From: Lepas anatifera
Lineage: Eukaryota; Arthropoda; Thecostraca; Lepadidae
Assembly: GCA_034440635.1 (NCBI GenBank)
Contig: JAOTON010001898.1
Location: 2,222,001-2,286,000, forward strand
Reading direction: 5' to 3'
DNA length: 64,000 nucleotides
Below the pieces are notes generated by a model that did not search any database, had not been told where the DNA came from, and worked only from the letters and a program-made list of their open reading frames with translations. Each line of letters starts with the position of its first letter. The stretch's first letter is position 1. Shown here piece after piece: positions 32,418 through 44,560 of the stretch. A program made the translations under genes and the position numbers.

Positions 32418-33570
32418 CTTTCGAGCTTGGCCTCAGGGGGCCCCCGATCATCGGTATTGAGGGCTCCAGAGTACCGAATATTGATCTCAGGGGCCCCTTG
32501 AGCTCGGTCTCAAGGGCCCCCGAGCCTGGTGTCAGGGACCCCCCGAGCTTAGTCTCAGGGGCCTTTCTATCTTAGTCTCAGGAAGCCCTCCGAGTTTGGT
32601 CTCAGGGGCCCCCGAGCTTGGTCTCACGGACCTTTCGGGCTTGGCCTCAGGGGCCCCCGATCATCGGTATTGAGGGCTCCGGAGTACCGAACATTGATCT
32701 CAGAGGCCCCTTGAGCTCGGTCTCAAGGGCCCCGAGCTTGGTCTCAGGCCCCCCCCGAGCTTTAGTCTCACGGGCCTTTCGATCTTGGTCTCAGGGGGCC
32801 CGAGCTTGGTGTCACGGAGCCCTCCGAGTTTGGTACCAGGGAACGCCCGAGCTTGGTCTCAGGCCCCCGAGCTTGGTCTCGGGCCCCCGAGCTTGGTCTC
32901 AGGGGGCTCCTCGAGCTTGGTCTCAGGTCCCCCAAGCTTGGTCTCAGGGGCCCTGAGCTTGGTCTCAGGGGGCCCCAAGCTTTGCATCAGGGGGCCCGAG
33001 CTTGGTCTCACGGGCCTTCCGAGCTTAGTCTCAAGGGGTCCCGAGCTTGGTCTCACGGGCCTTTCGATCTTGGTCTTTGGGGCTCCAGAGTTGGTCTCAG
33101 GGATCCCCCGAGCATTGGTATTGATGGCTCCGGAGCAGCGAACATTGATCTGGAAGTGGGGGGGGGAATAATATTGATCTCGGGGTGCCCCCCGACTATC
33201 GATATCGAGGGGACTTATGAGCGAGGCACGAGAATTGGCCCCATGGGACCCAGAGTTTGGTCTCAGGGGCCCTGGCTTGGACTCAGGGTCCCCGAGCATT
33301 GGTATCGAGGGGCTCCAGAGTACCGAGCATTAGTCTCCGGGAGGCCTCCGAATGTTGATCTGGGGTCCTCCGAACAACGGTGTCGAGTTACTCCTGAGAA
33401 AAGCGCAAGCATGGCCTAAGGGTGCCCCCGAACCTGATCTAAGTGGAACCCCGTGCTTGGTCTTAGGAGCCCCGCGCATCAGCATCCAGGGGCTCCGGAG
33501 TATTGATATCGGGGGGAAGCAATACTTTCAGGGGCCTCCAAGTGCTGATCTTGGTGGGCCCCCGAATGTG
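32418..33570. repeat. GAGCTTGGTCTCAGGGGCCC minisatellite, second block
   Basis: Same units as before the LINE. Interspersed longer modules such as ATCATCGGTATTGAGGGCTC recur at about 29752, 30101, 32448 and 32660, showing higher-order structure of about 300 bp. Confidence 0.88.
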
Positions 33571-33574
33571 TGGA

Positions 33575-33640
33575 TGCAGTGGCGTAGCCAAGGGGTTCTA
33601 GGAGTCCGAGGATCCCCCTTTGGGCCAATCTGAACCACTG
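33575..33640. repeat. Internal copy of the hAT2 left terminus
   Basis: CAGTGGCGTAGCCAAGGGG followed by CCCCCTTTGG and, further on, CACTGCAAAGCATT, matching the first ~80 bp of hAT2 at 29371. I found no target duplication for it. Confidence 0.65.
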
Positions 33641-33649
33641 CAAAGCATT

Positions 33650-35540
33650 CTCTGATCACGGGGCCCCCAGAATCAGTCTCAGAAGCCCCTAAAGATTTGT
33701 TCTCAGGGCGTCCCCGGAGTCGGCCTCAGGGCTCCGCCCTGAGGGTCAGTCTCCAGACCCCCAAAAGTAGATTTCAGGGGGTCCCTGAGAGTCAGTCTCA
33801 GGGGATCCCGAAAGTCGGTCTTAGGGGCCCCCAGAGTCGGTCTCAGGGGGCCGAGCTCGTCCCAGGGTTCCCCAGAGAGTGGTTCTCAGGGCCCCGCGAC
33901 AGTCTTTCAGGGGGCTCTATGAGAGTCAGTCTCAGAGAACCCCAAGAGTCGATCAAGGGGACCCCGAGAGTCAGTCTTAGAGGACCCCCGATATTCGGTC
34001 CCATAGTCTTACGGGCGTCTCTCTCAGGGGTCAATATTTACTTTCAGGTGGCCCCGAGAGTTAATCTGGAGATCCGAGAGTTAGTCTCATTTGATCCGTC
34101 GAGTGCTGATCTCAGGAGGCCCCCGAGGGGTAATCTTGGGAACCCTCGAGATTTAGCCTGAGGCTGTGCCCCCCCCTAGTTGTTGCATAAGAGGCCCCGA
34201 GAGTCAATCTCAGGGAGCACCTAAAAGTTAGTCTCATAGTGCTCCCCGGAGCTAGTATCCGGTTCGTCCAAGCTCTAATTTTGGGGCTTTGAGAGTAATT
34301 CCCAGAGGTGCTCCCAAATTTTGGTCTCACGACCCCGAGTTAGCCTTAGGCCTCTAAGGGCTAATCTGGGCTTCCGAGAGGCAGTCTCAGGAGTGTCGTG
34401 CCAAATAGAGTGCCGCCCCGGTAGCTCAGTTGGTAGAGCGTTGGGCTCCGGCCCGCTGCTCAGAAGCATGCAGTGGCAGTGCATGTCCAGGCTTGGGATC
34501 GGTTCCCCTGAGACGCTCTGGCGCTCAATAGTTTACCCGACGTACAGGTCGGCTGGCAACTGACTGGTGAGAGGGTGACCTGAGCGGGGGGCCGTCCCTG
34601 TGCTTTGTGGGACGTTAAACTTTGGCTTCTAACTTAACCCTCCATTGAGGGAGTTGCTCGTTCGGGTGGTGGGGTCGGGGTCTCCGTGACAAGTCCCTTG
34701 ATGACTTTAGTGAGACTCCGACTCCAGCAGCCTTACCAAGAACAACTTGAACAAAATTTATAAAAAATACTCAGTCTCAGTGGTGCTTCCACACCTCCCT
34801 CCTCGAGTGTTAGTCTCAGGGGGCGCCGCAGGGTTAGTCTTAGAGGGCTGTCGAAAGTCATTCCCAGCCCCCGCCCCCAGAACAGAGACAGCCTCAGGGG
34901 ACCCCCAAGATCTTATCTGGATGGCCCCGAGAGTCAGTCTCAGCCCCCTCCCCCAGAGCAAATCTGGGGGGCCCGATAAATAGGCCCAGAGGTGCTGCCG
35001 ATAACTAATCTAGGGAGCCCCGAGAGATTCTTAGGAGTCCACAATTTTGGTTAAGAGGCGCCGTGAATCAGTATCAGAGACTCCCTGAGATCTAATCGGG
35101 AGAGGGGGCCGAAATTAACCTTGTGAGTAGCACCAGGTGTTGATCTTAGGAGGCCTCAGAGTTAGTCGCAGGTCCTCCAAGAACTGATCTCGGAAGCCCG
35201 AGTTATTTTCAGAGGACCTTTCAGTTCTAGTGTAAGGAGGGCCAGAGAGCTAATCTCAGAGATCCGACAATTAGCCTCACGAGGTCTCCAGGAGTTAGTC
35301 TCAGGGGTCCCCTGAAGCTGCCCTCAGGTATCCTCAAAAACTAGTCTCAGCGAGCACTCCTCTCCTTCCTCCCCCTCCCCTCAAAGTTATCCTCAGGGCC
35401 CCACGAGAGTAAGTTGCAGGGAGTCCCAGTAGGTAGTCTCATGGTACCCCCAAATGCTGGTTTTGGGGGACGTTAGTACTGATTTGCGGGAAAAGTGTTG
35501 TTTTCGGGGGTCCCAGATACTGGTTTCAGCGCCGTGTCAA
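33650..35540. repeat. GAGAGTCAGTCTCAGGGG minisatellite variant
   Basis: Same architecture as the first blocks, but with GAGAGTCAGTCTCAGG in place of GAGCTTGGTCTCAGG. Interrupted by a SINE at 34411. Confidence 0.8.
34411..34772 (+). repeat. tRNA-derived SINE in the minisatellite
   Basis: Starts CCCCGGTAGCTCAGTTGGTA then GAGCG, a good tRNA A box. A B-box-like GGATCGGTTCCCC lies near 34497. A tRNA-unrelated body follows, ending in AACAAAATTTATAAAAAATA, after which the array resumes (CTCAGTCTCAG). The anticodon region does not fold as a complete tRNA, so it is not a functional tRNA gene. Confidence 0.65.
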
Positions 35541-35719
35541 GTGCTAGGCCCATTGAGATCTCTGCTGGAGCCAGGGGTCGGGGGGGCGGGGCGGTGGGTG
35601 ATGGTCCTGGGTGGCTTTACACTGGCATAGCAATACAAGCCCTGTACAAAGCCTATCAGAGACCTAAAGTCCAAGGAAGTACTCACCTCCCCAAGCCCCC
35701 GGGATCTCCACCCAATGGC

Positions 35720-36830
35720 TAGGGAGGAGTAAGTGAGCAGTTTCATCAGCAGGACCGTCCATGGAATAGGTTTTATATAGCATCTGGGGCACACTCATAT
35801 ATTCTTTTTATTGACCGTCCTTTTTCCTTTCCATTTCTTTTAGATTTTAGAATACAATTCAGAGATATCGCTTGAGATCCTAGGCTCAAAGAAGATTTTC
35901 GAAAATCATATGCCTCGGAAAATTTTATATTTTCCCATTGCGTACCAAAACGACAAATTGAAACATGTCGATCAGGCACCATAACTGAAGGAAAGGCAAA
36001 AATTAATCAAATTTTAGCATCCATAATAGCAAATCGAACAGGGAATTTGGAACTTCAGCTGGTTTTCAATCAATTAGCTTAGTCTCAATAACTACCGTCC
36101 TAAATATTCTGAAATAAACATCTTCCAAATATTTCTGTAGGAAACCAGACAAACAAAGAAAATGACACACATTGATGAGCATAATCCCAAAAAGAAAAAT
36201 AGGTATGAAAGGTTTAAAATAACAATGACAGAGCAATCCAAGGCGATAGTTATATCAGGCGCCTATTGTTTTGGTAATTTGCTCATTTACGGCATAGCAA
36301 GGGTAAGAAAGTAACTGTGGTGAATTCATCAGGATCTTTCCGCGGAATAGACGTTATATGACGTCTGGAACACACCGCCATCCACCATATCCCTTGTATT
36401 TTTATTCATTTTTCCATTTCTTTGGAAACTTTCTGATTACAGAGTTCATGAATTCGACAGCCGGAAAAAATTGGTAATCATTTTCCGTAGAAGATCATTT
36501 ATTCGTACTCAAAACGACTGTCCTCCAATAACTTCATACCTGATTACCAGAGTGAATTGAGGTAAAGTCAGGCTCAACATCATGCACGCAGCAACATTTG
36601 ATTTCCCGAAATGTGCCACAAAACTGTTGTTATAGCCACGCTGTCATTTAGGTATGGGCCAGCCTTAATATTTGGCAACCTAGATTTACCAACACTCGGT
36701 CGGATCGAGAAAAAATCAAACTATAAACAAAATAATAACAAACACTTAAAAAGGGCTAGAAAAATTTCCGTCGTGTAAATTTTATAATGCCAAAACATTA
36801 TACGACACATATAGGAGATGGGCCCCGACT
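35720..36830. other. AT-rich interior of hAT2, no gene
   Basis: Two diverged copies of a block seem present: GGAATAGGTTTTATATAGCA near 35764 and GGAATAGACGTTATATGACG near 36343, each followed by CATTTCTTT-type text. No coding capacity is recognised. Confidence 0.4.
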
Positions 36831-37454
36831 ACTAAGGAGGGCCCGGCCTGGGGCCCCCCGACGGTAGTCGGACCCCCCCCTTGGCCGAATCCTGGCTACG
36901 CCACTGGTTCCGGACAGATGGCATTGCCCAGTATAACATACGCTTTACTGTAACTTCACAGTTAAGATTACTCACTGTCAAGGTCGATGTCAGTGGTGAA
37001 GGTTAAAGGCCTTTTCAAGCCCAAACCCTCATTTCCGGCTCAAGGGCTGCGACAGTGCCACTTATATTGTAGGTTAGTGGGAATAGGTTTTGTTAATAAT
37101 TGGTCATTAACCTTGAATGACCTTGACCTCAAGTTTTCAGAGGACATTGAGTGGAATCTTCCCTCAATGACCTTAGTTCACTTGCAGCGTATTGCCGCTT
37201 TTTCTGCATAATCACGGCATTTCCCAATAGGTTTCCGGCCCGGTTCATATATGGCCTTTACAACCCCATTTGACCTTGAAGATGCTGAGCTAGGTCAATG
37301 AAACTAGCCATAGTGTAAAGCAGCATCGCCCTCACGCACCTCCCAACGGGTGATTTGTAACCCTCTTGGTTTCCGAGATCTCGGGGGGGGGGTGGGCACT
37401 TCAGGACCCTCCACTGCACGCTGACGCCAGACCCCTCTCCACTGCGCGTGTTAA

Positions 37455-38235
37455 GATAAGAGCACATGGCCCAACACTAAATCACGTACCCTCCGTGAAC
37501 CACCGACTTAGGGTGCTGTTTAGTGCAGCTGAGGTACTGTAGACCAGTTTGGATGCTCTTACTCTTCCAGACGCAGAGTTGTGACGGAAAGTCATGGCGC
37601 CGCTCCTGGGGTGGCCTTTGACCTTTGCACCTTCTACAAAGAAGTTGCAGAGGTCAATATATGACTCAGGCGATCTCACAAATGGTGCGAATTGAACCAT
37701 TATTACTTACGGATTAGAACATATTTTGTGAAAACAGAAGGTGTAGGACCCGGGCTGACCCCCCCCAGGTTCTCTCCGTTTCTAAATCAGGGAGTCCTGA
37801 CCCCCCAACCCCCCGGAATCTCCACCCATGGTAGAAAGAAAATCCTGTATGGCTAAAGATGTTCTTTACAAAAGCTTCCTGTAACATAAAAGCGGGTAGT
37901 AAAAAAAAAAACATTGCTTTCCTATATTGGAAAATCTTTTTAGCTGTAGCCACGATAAGCTTACAGTACGTATTCGCAAGTCGGCACAAAATAATATTTT
38001 GACAGAAAAGCAAACCGGCTACCGGCCATACCGTTGGGCGGCTGAGTTGCGACTTCATTATTTTACGTATTAAATGTATGAATCTGTGAGTCATAATCAA
38101 GATTTTACCGCTGTAAATTTGCATATTTCAAAATATTTCAATACTATTTGGCACGCTGGTCTCCTCTTCAATTGCAAGAAGTGCGGAATTTATGGGATTC
38201 TTTTAAAATGGCTTAATGACTAAATGGCAGAGACG
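37455..38235. other. Intergenic, no gene recognised
   Basis: A 136-codon minus-strand frame at 37714-38124 has no recognisable motif and a phase-inconsistent hydrophobic pattern. I treat it as chance. Confidence 0.35.
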
Positions 38236-38239
38236 ACTA

Positions 38240-38530
38240 ATAATGCAATTTTGTTCCTCGCTGATGACGTTGCACTCCTTTCATCCCATGCATCAGAATC
38301 CTCAAGTGCCCAAGCAACCATTCAGAAGGACCTAGATACGATAAGCAGGTTTGGGGTTGATTCGGGAGTAAAATGAAATGTTTATCAAATGATACAACAG
38401 ATATTTACGAATAAATCACCAAAATCTATATTTAGAGTTTAAAATGTCTGGCAGCGTAATACCAGGCGTGAAAACTCACAAACATTTAGGATTGATGTTT
38501 TCAACCGACCTTAGATTTCAATATCTGTGA
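38240..38530 (+). pseudogene. LINE reverse-transcriptase fragment, dead
   Basis: Translation gives AILFLADDVALLSSHASESS and AQATIQKDLDTISRFG, the catalytic ADD block of a non-LTR reverse transcriptase. In another frame it continues as SGVKTHKHLGLMFSTDLRF, the conserved HLG-type block after the palm. Stops and a frameshift separate the two. It is not the same subfamily as the 30.3-kb LINE, which has FADDVKLF. Confidence 0.75.
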
Positions 38531-38654
38531 TGAATAGGACAGGTCTTCAAATTGGAGTGGTAGACGGGACGCATTCAGTAAATAATTGCTGTGAAATTGG
38601 ACAGGCAGTGAGTAATTTAGTTTATACCTTGTTCAAAGTGCTGGGTTTTTTTCG

Positions 38655-38885
38655 CAATCATTCATCGTGGGCTACCAACCACTTGCCCCGTGATTTCGCT
38701 ACCCCGCTCAGGAGTTGAGTTCAAGGGAGGTGTGGACTTTTTCACCTTACATGACCTGAATTCTACTCTGAGCTAAAAATTACGGTTATATTTTCACAAT
38801 CATTCATCGTGGACTACCAAACACTTGCCCCGTGATTTTGCTAGCCCACTCAGGAGCTGAGTTCAGGGGAGATGTGGCAGTACTC
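38655..38885. repeat. ~85-bp direct repeat, two copies
   Basis: CAATCATTCATCGTGGGCTA..CCCCGTGATTTCGCTA..CTCAGGAG occurs near 38656 and again near 38802, about 90% identical. It probably belongs to the 3' region of the dead LINE. Confidence 0.7.
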
Positions 38886-38889
38886 AACC

Positions 38890-39550
38890 AGTTTGTCGAA
38901 ATTGGTTCCTGAGCCGCCTTACTTCGGTCTCAGTGATGGAGTGCACGGTGGTTACTTAATTTTGATTCTAATAATTAAATATTTGTATTGTCATGTTGCA
39001 AGGGATTCTTATTCTTTGCTTGTATTTTTAGCCTAAAAGGAAAGTAATATTTATGTGTTGAACAATTCCTAAGTTAAGAAATAAAACCCATCCTTACACA
39101 CAGCTGGTAGTCAATGTTTTATTCATTCAGGACACCATAATTTAGCGAGAACAATTAACTTTCCCGCTTTATTCTGAATAATTATTTTGGTCACTGAGGC
39201 AAAGTATTCACAGAGTGCATGTGTTTAACATGCGCATTCGCGATCTAAGCGGGCTAATTCCCAGAGCTGCTCACAGTCTCGCCAGTGGAGCCCAGCTCAA
39301 CAGCACACCAGACTCTGTCCGCCTGGCGCCACCCCCTCCACGTGCAGCAGTCTCGGAGCCATCCAGAGCCCCACTCACGTCTTCGCAGCTAGTGTACCAG
39401 GTGGAAGGGACCGGCTCCATACTCGTGAAGCAAGGGAGCTATATGAGAATAACGATGAGAGACGATAAAGGATGCTGAAATTGTCAAAAAAAGCGATGCA
39501 AATGGAGTGATGGAAGACACTTCAATTATTCCTTGCCTAGGTTGCTCCAA
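38890..39550. other. Intergenic, no gene recognised
   Basis: The frame at 39215-39478 lacks any recognised motif. The right edge (about 39460-39550) resembles the upstream flank of GY2 in inverted sense. Confidence 0.35.
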
Positions 39551-39554
39551 TACC

Positions 39555-39640
39555 ATTGACAGATCCAGTATTTCCGATCAGAAGGGGGAAATGGTAAGGG
39601 GGTGACATTCAGACAAGCGGTGAACCAGTTTTGGGCGAAA
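39555..39640. repeat. hAT-like MITE remnant upstream of GY3
   Basis: Reverse-complement match to the remnant at 24580-24712 (CCATTGACAGATCCAGTATT, then TCCGATCAGAAGGGGG). It marks the original upstream flank of GY3, now displaced. Confidence 0.65.
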
Positions 39641-40948
39641 AACCAATCAGTTGAGTCCTAAATCCTATGAAGGGGAGCTAATACTTACGTGCGTTGAGAG
39701 CTCATTCATATTTTATCATTCAAAAATGTTTGAGGTCCCGGAGAGTATTTGGAAGGCAGAGTGTTATGAATTGGTTATCTGAAATCAATCAAGCCTGTCA
39801 GAGCTGCATGACGAAATCCATGGAGTGAAGCGGATTTAAATTTCTCAAGAGGCTCTATTCTGGCGCTTTGCGGTTCTGATAGTTGATGTCAGGGCTCTGC
39901 AATTGTGTAGGGTGATAGCCCATTTGCGTCAGACGCCCAAACTATAAGGCCTCCGAATCTAAACTCAGAATAGTTTTTGAGAAGTTTTTGAACAAATTTT
40001 TTCAATTTTGCATTTTTCTCATTTTTATTTCTTAAGCGACGACCATGAAATTTTGCTCCTTTTGAATAAGCAACAGGGGCCACCTAAGAAAAAATTTCAA
40101 ACTGGTCAGACAATATCTTTTACGCCAAAACGGAGTATTTTTGATGCAAGCAAAAAAACTATTTAAATTTGACGGCGGATTGAAAGGCTCGAAATGTCAG
40201 AAGGCACGCTTCAGTTAGTTTCAAGACAGCCACCTGGAGGCAGCTAGGTCAATTTTATTGTACTTAGGCATAGTTTCCGGTGGAAAACGTAAAATTCTGA
40301 CCTAGTTTTTTCCATTCTGCCGGAGGACTGCATTTTTGCTTTTTCATTTAAATCTTGATATCTCGCGATATAATGCGCCGATTTGAATTTTCATTTCAGA
40401 CAATGAAAAACAATTGCTTCTGCCTGATAATATTTGGAGATGGATATCGTGATAATAAAATTCATTGTTTTATATGTATAAATATAATTTTAGTAGAAAA
40501 CCTTTTATTTGTAGTTTCTCGGTTCCGAGCACATGTCACTCACGAGCACAGAATTGACATGGCTGAATAGGAGAGTTAATTGCAGTCATTGCACTCACTT
40601 ACACTACCCACTTATCTCCAACGGCTTTCGAGTAATTAGTCCGAAAATGTATCACAAGGTACTAAATTTATCGCACCATTTTTGTTTCTCACCATGGTTT
40701 CAAATCCTTAAAATAAATAGAAGTGGATGAAATTTGGCATGAATCTAGCTTACGGCCCTGGGTCGCCGATACAAGTAATTCCAGGCTAACATAATGTTTT
40801 GTTCGTCTTCTAAAAACAGCTTTATACCGTGCCTTTTCTATACGAACACAGCACCCGGCGCCACGCCACGGCGCTATCCTCGGTTGAGTGATACCAGCCA
40901 GTGACCTTCTGACGGGTCACAGGATTTCGGCTCGTGGGAGAGTGCAGA

Positions 40949-41030
40949 GTATGGCACGGTGGTCGAGTGGTTAGAGGCCCAGTCGCTTGATCATGGATGA
41001 AAGGTTCGAATCCGGGGTTAACCGCTAGCT
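40949..41030 (+). repeat. tRNA-derived SINE head
   Basis: GGCACGGTGGTCGAGTGGTT with A box, then the exact B box GGTTCGAATCC near 41005. The arms do not form a complete cloverleaf, so a SINE is more likely than a tRNA gene. Confidence 0.6.
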
Positions 41031-41204
41031 CTTTACTAGTTATTTCAAAGAAAAGAATGATAACACTGACCTACAGGCTCATGAAGAGATACATTGAGAC
41101 GGAAATATGGTTTGCTTTCAGCACATTGTCATGCGGCTCTCCTGCGCCGGTGGGGCGTTCGCCCAGGTCGCAGGCCGGGGTTATCAAAGCTGGGGGGGGG
41201 GGCG

Positions 41205-41315
41205 CAGTAGTGGAGTGGTCAGCGTAGCTGGCTTCCACGCAGCCGACCCGGGTTCAGGGCCCAGTGGCTTCCCTGAACAAGGAGCAAGCTGGCTCCCGAG
41301 AAATTCCATGAGGGA
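41205..41315 (+). repeat. Second tRNA-derived SINE head
   Basis: GTGGAGTGGTCAGCGTAGCT, then CACGCAGCCGACCCGGGTTC, with A-box and partial B-box similarity. The downstream body is GGCTCCCGAGAAATTCCATG. Confidence 0.5.
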
Positions 41316-41696
41316 AAGAGTTGGTGAATCATATGACCCTGGCAGTAGGTGTGTCGATAACCCCAAAAATTATTATGAATCAAAGCTGTCTACGCTTACC
41401 ATGCGCGTTTGTCTGACGTTCAAGTGCCCCTATACGCAAATAGCGATGATGCCAAACCGTTGTTTCATGCTTCCCAAGAGGGTTTTTGAGGTGCAAAATG
41501 TCAAGCGTAGTCAGCCTAGTTTGCCTTATTTGATTATCATAATCTTATTGGCACTTCCCGGTTTCAAACGCCCTATAAACATGAATAAGTCTGCAGACAA
41601 AGTTGAACCACAGTCGGAGACATAAGAGTCTTATGCAACGGCCAGTCTGTCCCACTAATCGGCTTCAATCCTGGGGATACCAGGCATCGCATGTGG

Positions 41697-41704
41697 TATA
41701 TAAA
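41697..41704 (+). promoter_or_regulatory. TATA box of GY3
   Basis: TATATAAA 70 bp before the ATG. The leader CTGGTCTCGCTTTCCAAAG between the two is shared with the other GY genes. Confidence 0.7.
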
Positions 41705-41773
41705 CTGAGGCAACCAGTTAGAAAACACACTCTGGTCTCGCTTTCCAAAGAAGGAGCTCCTACGACCGCAGAG

Positions 41774-42273
41774 ATGAACGCCAAACTCGCGGTAAGTCAA
41801 TACACCATTCCTGCCTCTGAAGTCAGCTCTGCACTAGTGTCCAGTGTTTGATGTTGTTATTCAGGGTGACAAAGAATATATGCAGCACAGTAACTTTCTT
41901 TTGGAAGTGTTGAGTACTTTATCTGTATATTGACGGTTTCGTTGTTTCACAGCTGCTGGTTCTTGCGGCCCTGGTAGCCGTGGTGTCTGCTGGTGGCAAC
42001 TACCGTCAGAAAAACTACGGTAGCTACAACTACTACCCTGGCCGCTACGGAAACCGTGGAGGCTACAATGGCTACAAGGGCTATGACAATTATCAAGGTT
42101 ACAACTCCGACTACGGTAGTCATTACCGCCACCGGCGTTCTGCCGGTCACCATGGCTACGGCGGTGGCTACAACAGAGGCTACGGAGGATACAACCGCTA
42201 CTACAACGGCGGATACAACGGCGGATACAAGGGCGGACACAAGGGCGGATACAACGGCAGACACTACGGTTAA
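41774..42273 (+). CDS. GY3: secreted Gly/Tyr-rich peptide precursor
   Basis: Exon 1 (41774-41791) encodes MNAKLA with donor GCG|gtaagt. Exon 2 (41953-42273) follows TTTCACAG. Total 112 residues. The signal peptide is MNAKLALLVLAALVAVVSA. The mature chain has NYRQKNYGSYNYYPGRYGNR, a GYNGYKGYDNYQGYN block, the basic site HYRHRRSAGHHGYGGG (one His replaces Arg after the site), and the end NGGYNGGYKGGHKGGYNGRH then YG. The stop is TAA. Convergent with GY4, 2.4 kb away. Frame, splice sites, promoter and stop are intact, so this is probably a working gene. The function class (structural, cement or antimicrobial Gly-rich peptide) is inferred from composition only. Confidence 0.87.
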
Positions 42274-42289
42274 GCACATATCCTGTAAG

Positions 42290-44560
42290 GCGTTTCCTTG
42301 CGCAATGTTGGACAAAAGCTGCTTGCGACGTCGTGGAGACCGAGATGTGCTGAAATTGTGGGCTGAAACTCTCGTCTGCAGATATATAAATGCTGAGTAA
42401 GAAAATACATTGTTCATAAATTATTGAATTTTGTATCGAACGAAACAAAATCTAGCACATGCAGCGATACAACAAATATACCCGATATAGCAGTGGACCT
42501 AGATCTACCGTTGTATAGGGCCATGTTTCACGTGCAGCAGCGGTGCGAGCTTAATTTACCGATCGGCGGTCGGTTCCATTACACCCTGGTCATCGCTAGC
42601 TGGGTGGGGTGGCGAGAACGCAGCTTGCCGCTGTTGGAAATCTTCCAAATGGAATAATGGAACCAAATGGAACTCATTAAAATGGTCAGTTTCTCCGTTT
42701 TTTATTAATCATCCAAAAGGTGGAATCGAAAATCGGCCAAAAACATTTTTTCTAACGTTCCTCAAGGCACCATTGATTTTCATTTGATTTCTAAACGCCA
42801 AACACTTATTACTAAAAATGTACATGTTAGAAGCCTAAAAAGTATGCACATATTTTGGGCAGAAGCGGTAGGACAGCGTCTGTTTTTACCAAATACACGC
42901 ACCTCACGTGTGCGAGGAGCCGTATTGGCTTACGAGCATACTCCTGACACAAAGCGGCGAAACACGCCGCCGGTGGATACCAGGGCTCCGTATGTCAGCG
43001 GCTTCTCGACACGTGTCCCTGGAACAGCCAGGACTGGACGCTTTTAGTTTCTTCACGGACATGCCGCCGCGTGCCCTGGCGCTGGGGACTTCAAGGGAGA
43101 TACGCGAAAAAATGTGCATTGTGGTTCCTTGCCATTTGAAACAATCTTGATTACGAAACTTTCAATTATTTTTGTATCCTCGGCAACATTTTTCAGGCCA
43201 CTCAACTATTATTGAAATATGTTAACGGTACCGGTAAAAGGCTGGAACCTGTCCTTCATCACTTAGTTTTCAAAAACTATTCCAAGTGCTCAAAGTATTC
43301 TTCGCAATAAAATGCTTGTTTTTCTGTATCTGTATTTAAATTATTTTACATAGCCCATAAAAAATACAAAATATCTCAGTTTTCCCAAAAAATGGAGCGT
43401 AAAATAATTACTCAAGTCTTCAATCGTTTTGTACCTCAGGTCTTCAATCGATTTCTACAAAATTTCCAGAATGACAAAACTTTTGCGTCAGATACGTCAC
43501 GTGACCCAGGCATAAGAATTTCGGGGCTTTTGATTGGTCAATTGTGATTTCTTTAATATCCTATATTTCTGTTTTAAAAGAATTTTGAAATGTAGCTTCT
43601 TACATAATTTTTGTCTGTGATAGTTCCGAAGTCCTACATTACTGTTTACTACAGATATGACCTAATTTTTAGATAAATTGATGGTCATAGCCGAGACCAC
43701 TTCATTTAACCAATAATGAGAAGTCTCGATACGTCGTCTAGAAATGTTGACTTTGAGAGCGATTTTAAGGCATTAGGAGACCAAACTCGCAAAAATGAAA
43801 ATATGACTTCTGAGACAACTTTTGAGACCTTTTAATCTAGCCAATAAAATTTGTTCTCGTATCTCCCTTTAACTTCTAATACAGTGCTTCACAGGTAAAT
43901 AGAAGTGGTCCAGTGAGTATCTACTAAATTAGAAAGTTGTGGTCAGAGACAAATCATTGGTGTATCCACAAAACTGAGGCACACATTTTGGTGGAGAACA
44001 TGCTAACAGCAAACTTTTATAAAATGGAACATGCTAAGAGCAAACTTTTGTAAAATGGAACATGCTAAGAGCAAACTGATTTACGAAAGCAGAGAAGCTA
44101 AGCAATATTACCTATTGCCTATCCACAGTTTTAAATCAGATTGTTTGGCAAAATCTCGTTTTTCCCTTCACCCGGCGACAGTGCCCAATTTGTTTGGCCA
44201 TTGCTGGTATTGTTTGGTCCACACGAAGTCCAATAGCCCATGTAGAAACGTGCAACCGCGGTGAGGAACTTAATACCTTTGCGGAGTGTTTTTCTCTCGT
44301 TAAGCTGGCGACGGCTAATTGAACGTCAATTGCATGGTAATAGCATTCGTTGTAAAGTCCGTCCTCAGTTTAGTCTCCACGATGTATTTTCCAATCTTCT
44401 GGCAAGAGCTTACAATATATGAAATATCGTGCACATGAAGCAGCATTCTGAGAAACTCACATTAAATATGGCCATAGATCGCAAAAGATATAGGCTCACT
44501 GGTATATATCAAATGACACTTTGCTGTATCACCGCGTGTTGTTGGTTTTTCCGTTGGATA
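42290..44560. other. Intergenic between GY3 and GY4
   Basis: The first ~220 bp match the 3' flank of GY2/GY6, and the last ~120 bp match it in the other orientation. The middle is AT-rich with a small tandem repeat and no recognised gene. Confidence 0.45.
43995..44082. repeat. ~31-bp tandem repeat
   Basis: GGAACATGCTAAGAGCAAAC with TTTTGTAAAAT, about two and a half units starting near 43997. Confidence 0.75.

Larger units (their letters stand above)
29371..36906. mobile_element. hAT2: 7.5-kb hAT-like element filled with minisatellites
   Basis: The left end is CAGTGGCGTAGCCAAGG and the right end CCTGGCTACGCCACTG. The exact 8-bp duplication GTTCCGGA flanks it (29363-29370 and 36907-36914) inside repeat X, where related copies give the joined form (copy 1 reads CAGTATTCCGGTCAGATGG). 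The interior is minisatellite, a LINE, a SINE and an AT-rich block. A second copy of the left end at 33575 suggests internal duplication or a fused second element. No transposase was recognised. Confidence 0.85.
28820..37450. mobile_element. Repeat X, copy 3, split by hAT2
   Basis: TTAA lies at 28816-28819 and 37451-37454. The left end (CGCGCAGGGGG..TCTTAAAGTGC) and the right end (CCTCTCCACTGCGCGTG) are inverted repeats. The element's own sequence is 28820-29362 plus 36915-37450; everything between is the hAT-like insertion. The TTAA at 28842-28845 is the empty target of the TTAA element found in copy B at 63019. Confidence 0.7.
39650..41440. other. Insertion splitting the GY3 upstream flank
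   Basis: In GY2, GY4 and GY6 the MITE remnant lies next to the GATGCCAAACTGCTGTTTCATGC-type flank. Near GY3 the two are about 1.8 kb apart. The extra DNA holds two tRNA-derived SINE heads and otherwise unrecognised AT-rich sequence. Confidence 0.5.

Noticed and set aside
34411..34490. Possible tRNA gene
   Set aside because: A box is good but the anticodon arm and acceptor pairing fail; it continues into a SINE body.
37714..38124. 136-codon minus-strand frame with hydrophobic stretches
   Set aside because: No family resemblance, poly-A/T driven hydrophobicity, and no splice or promoter context.
40949..41023. Possible tRNA-Ser/Leu gene
   Set aside because: A and B boxes are present, but the stems do not close into a cloverleaf; more likely a SINE head.
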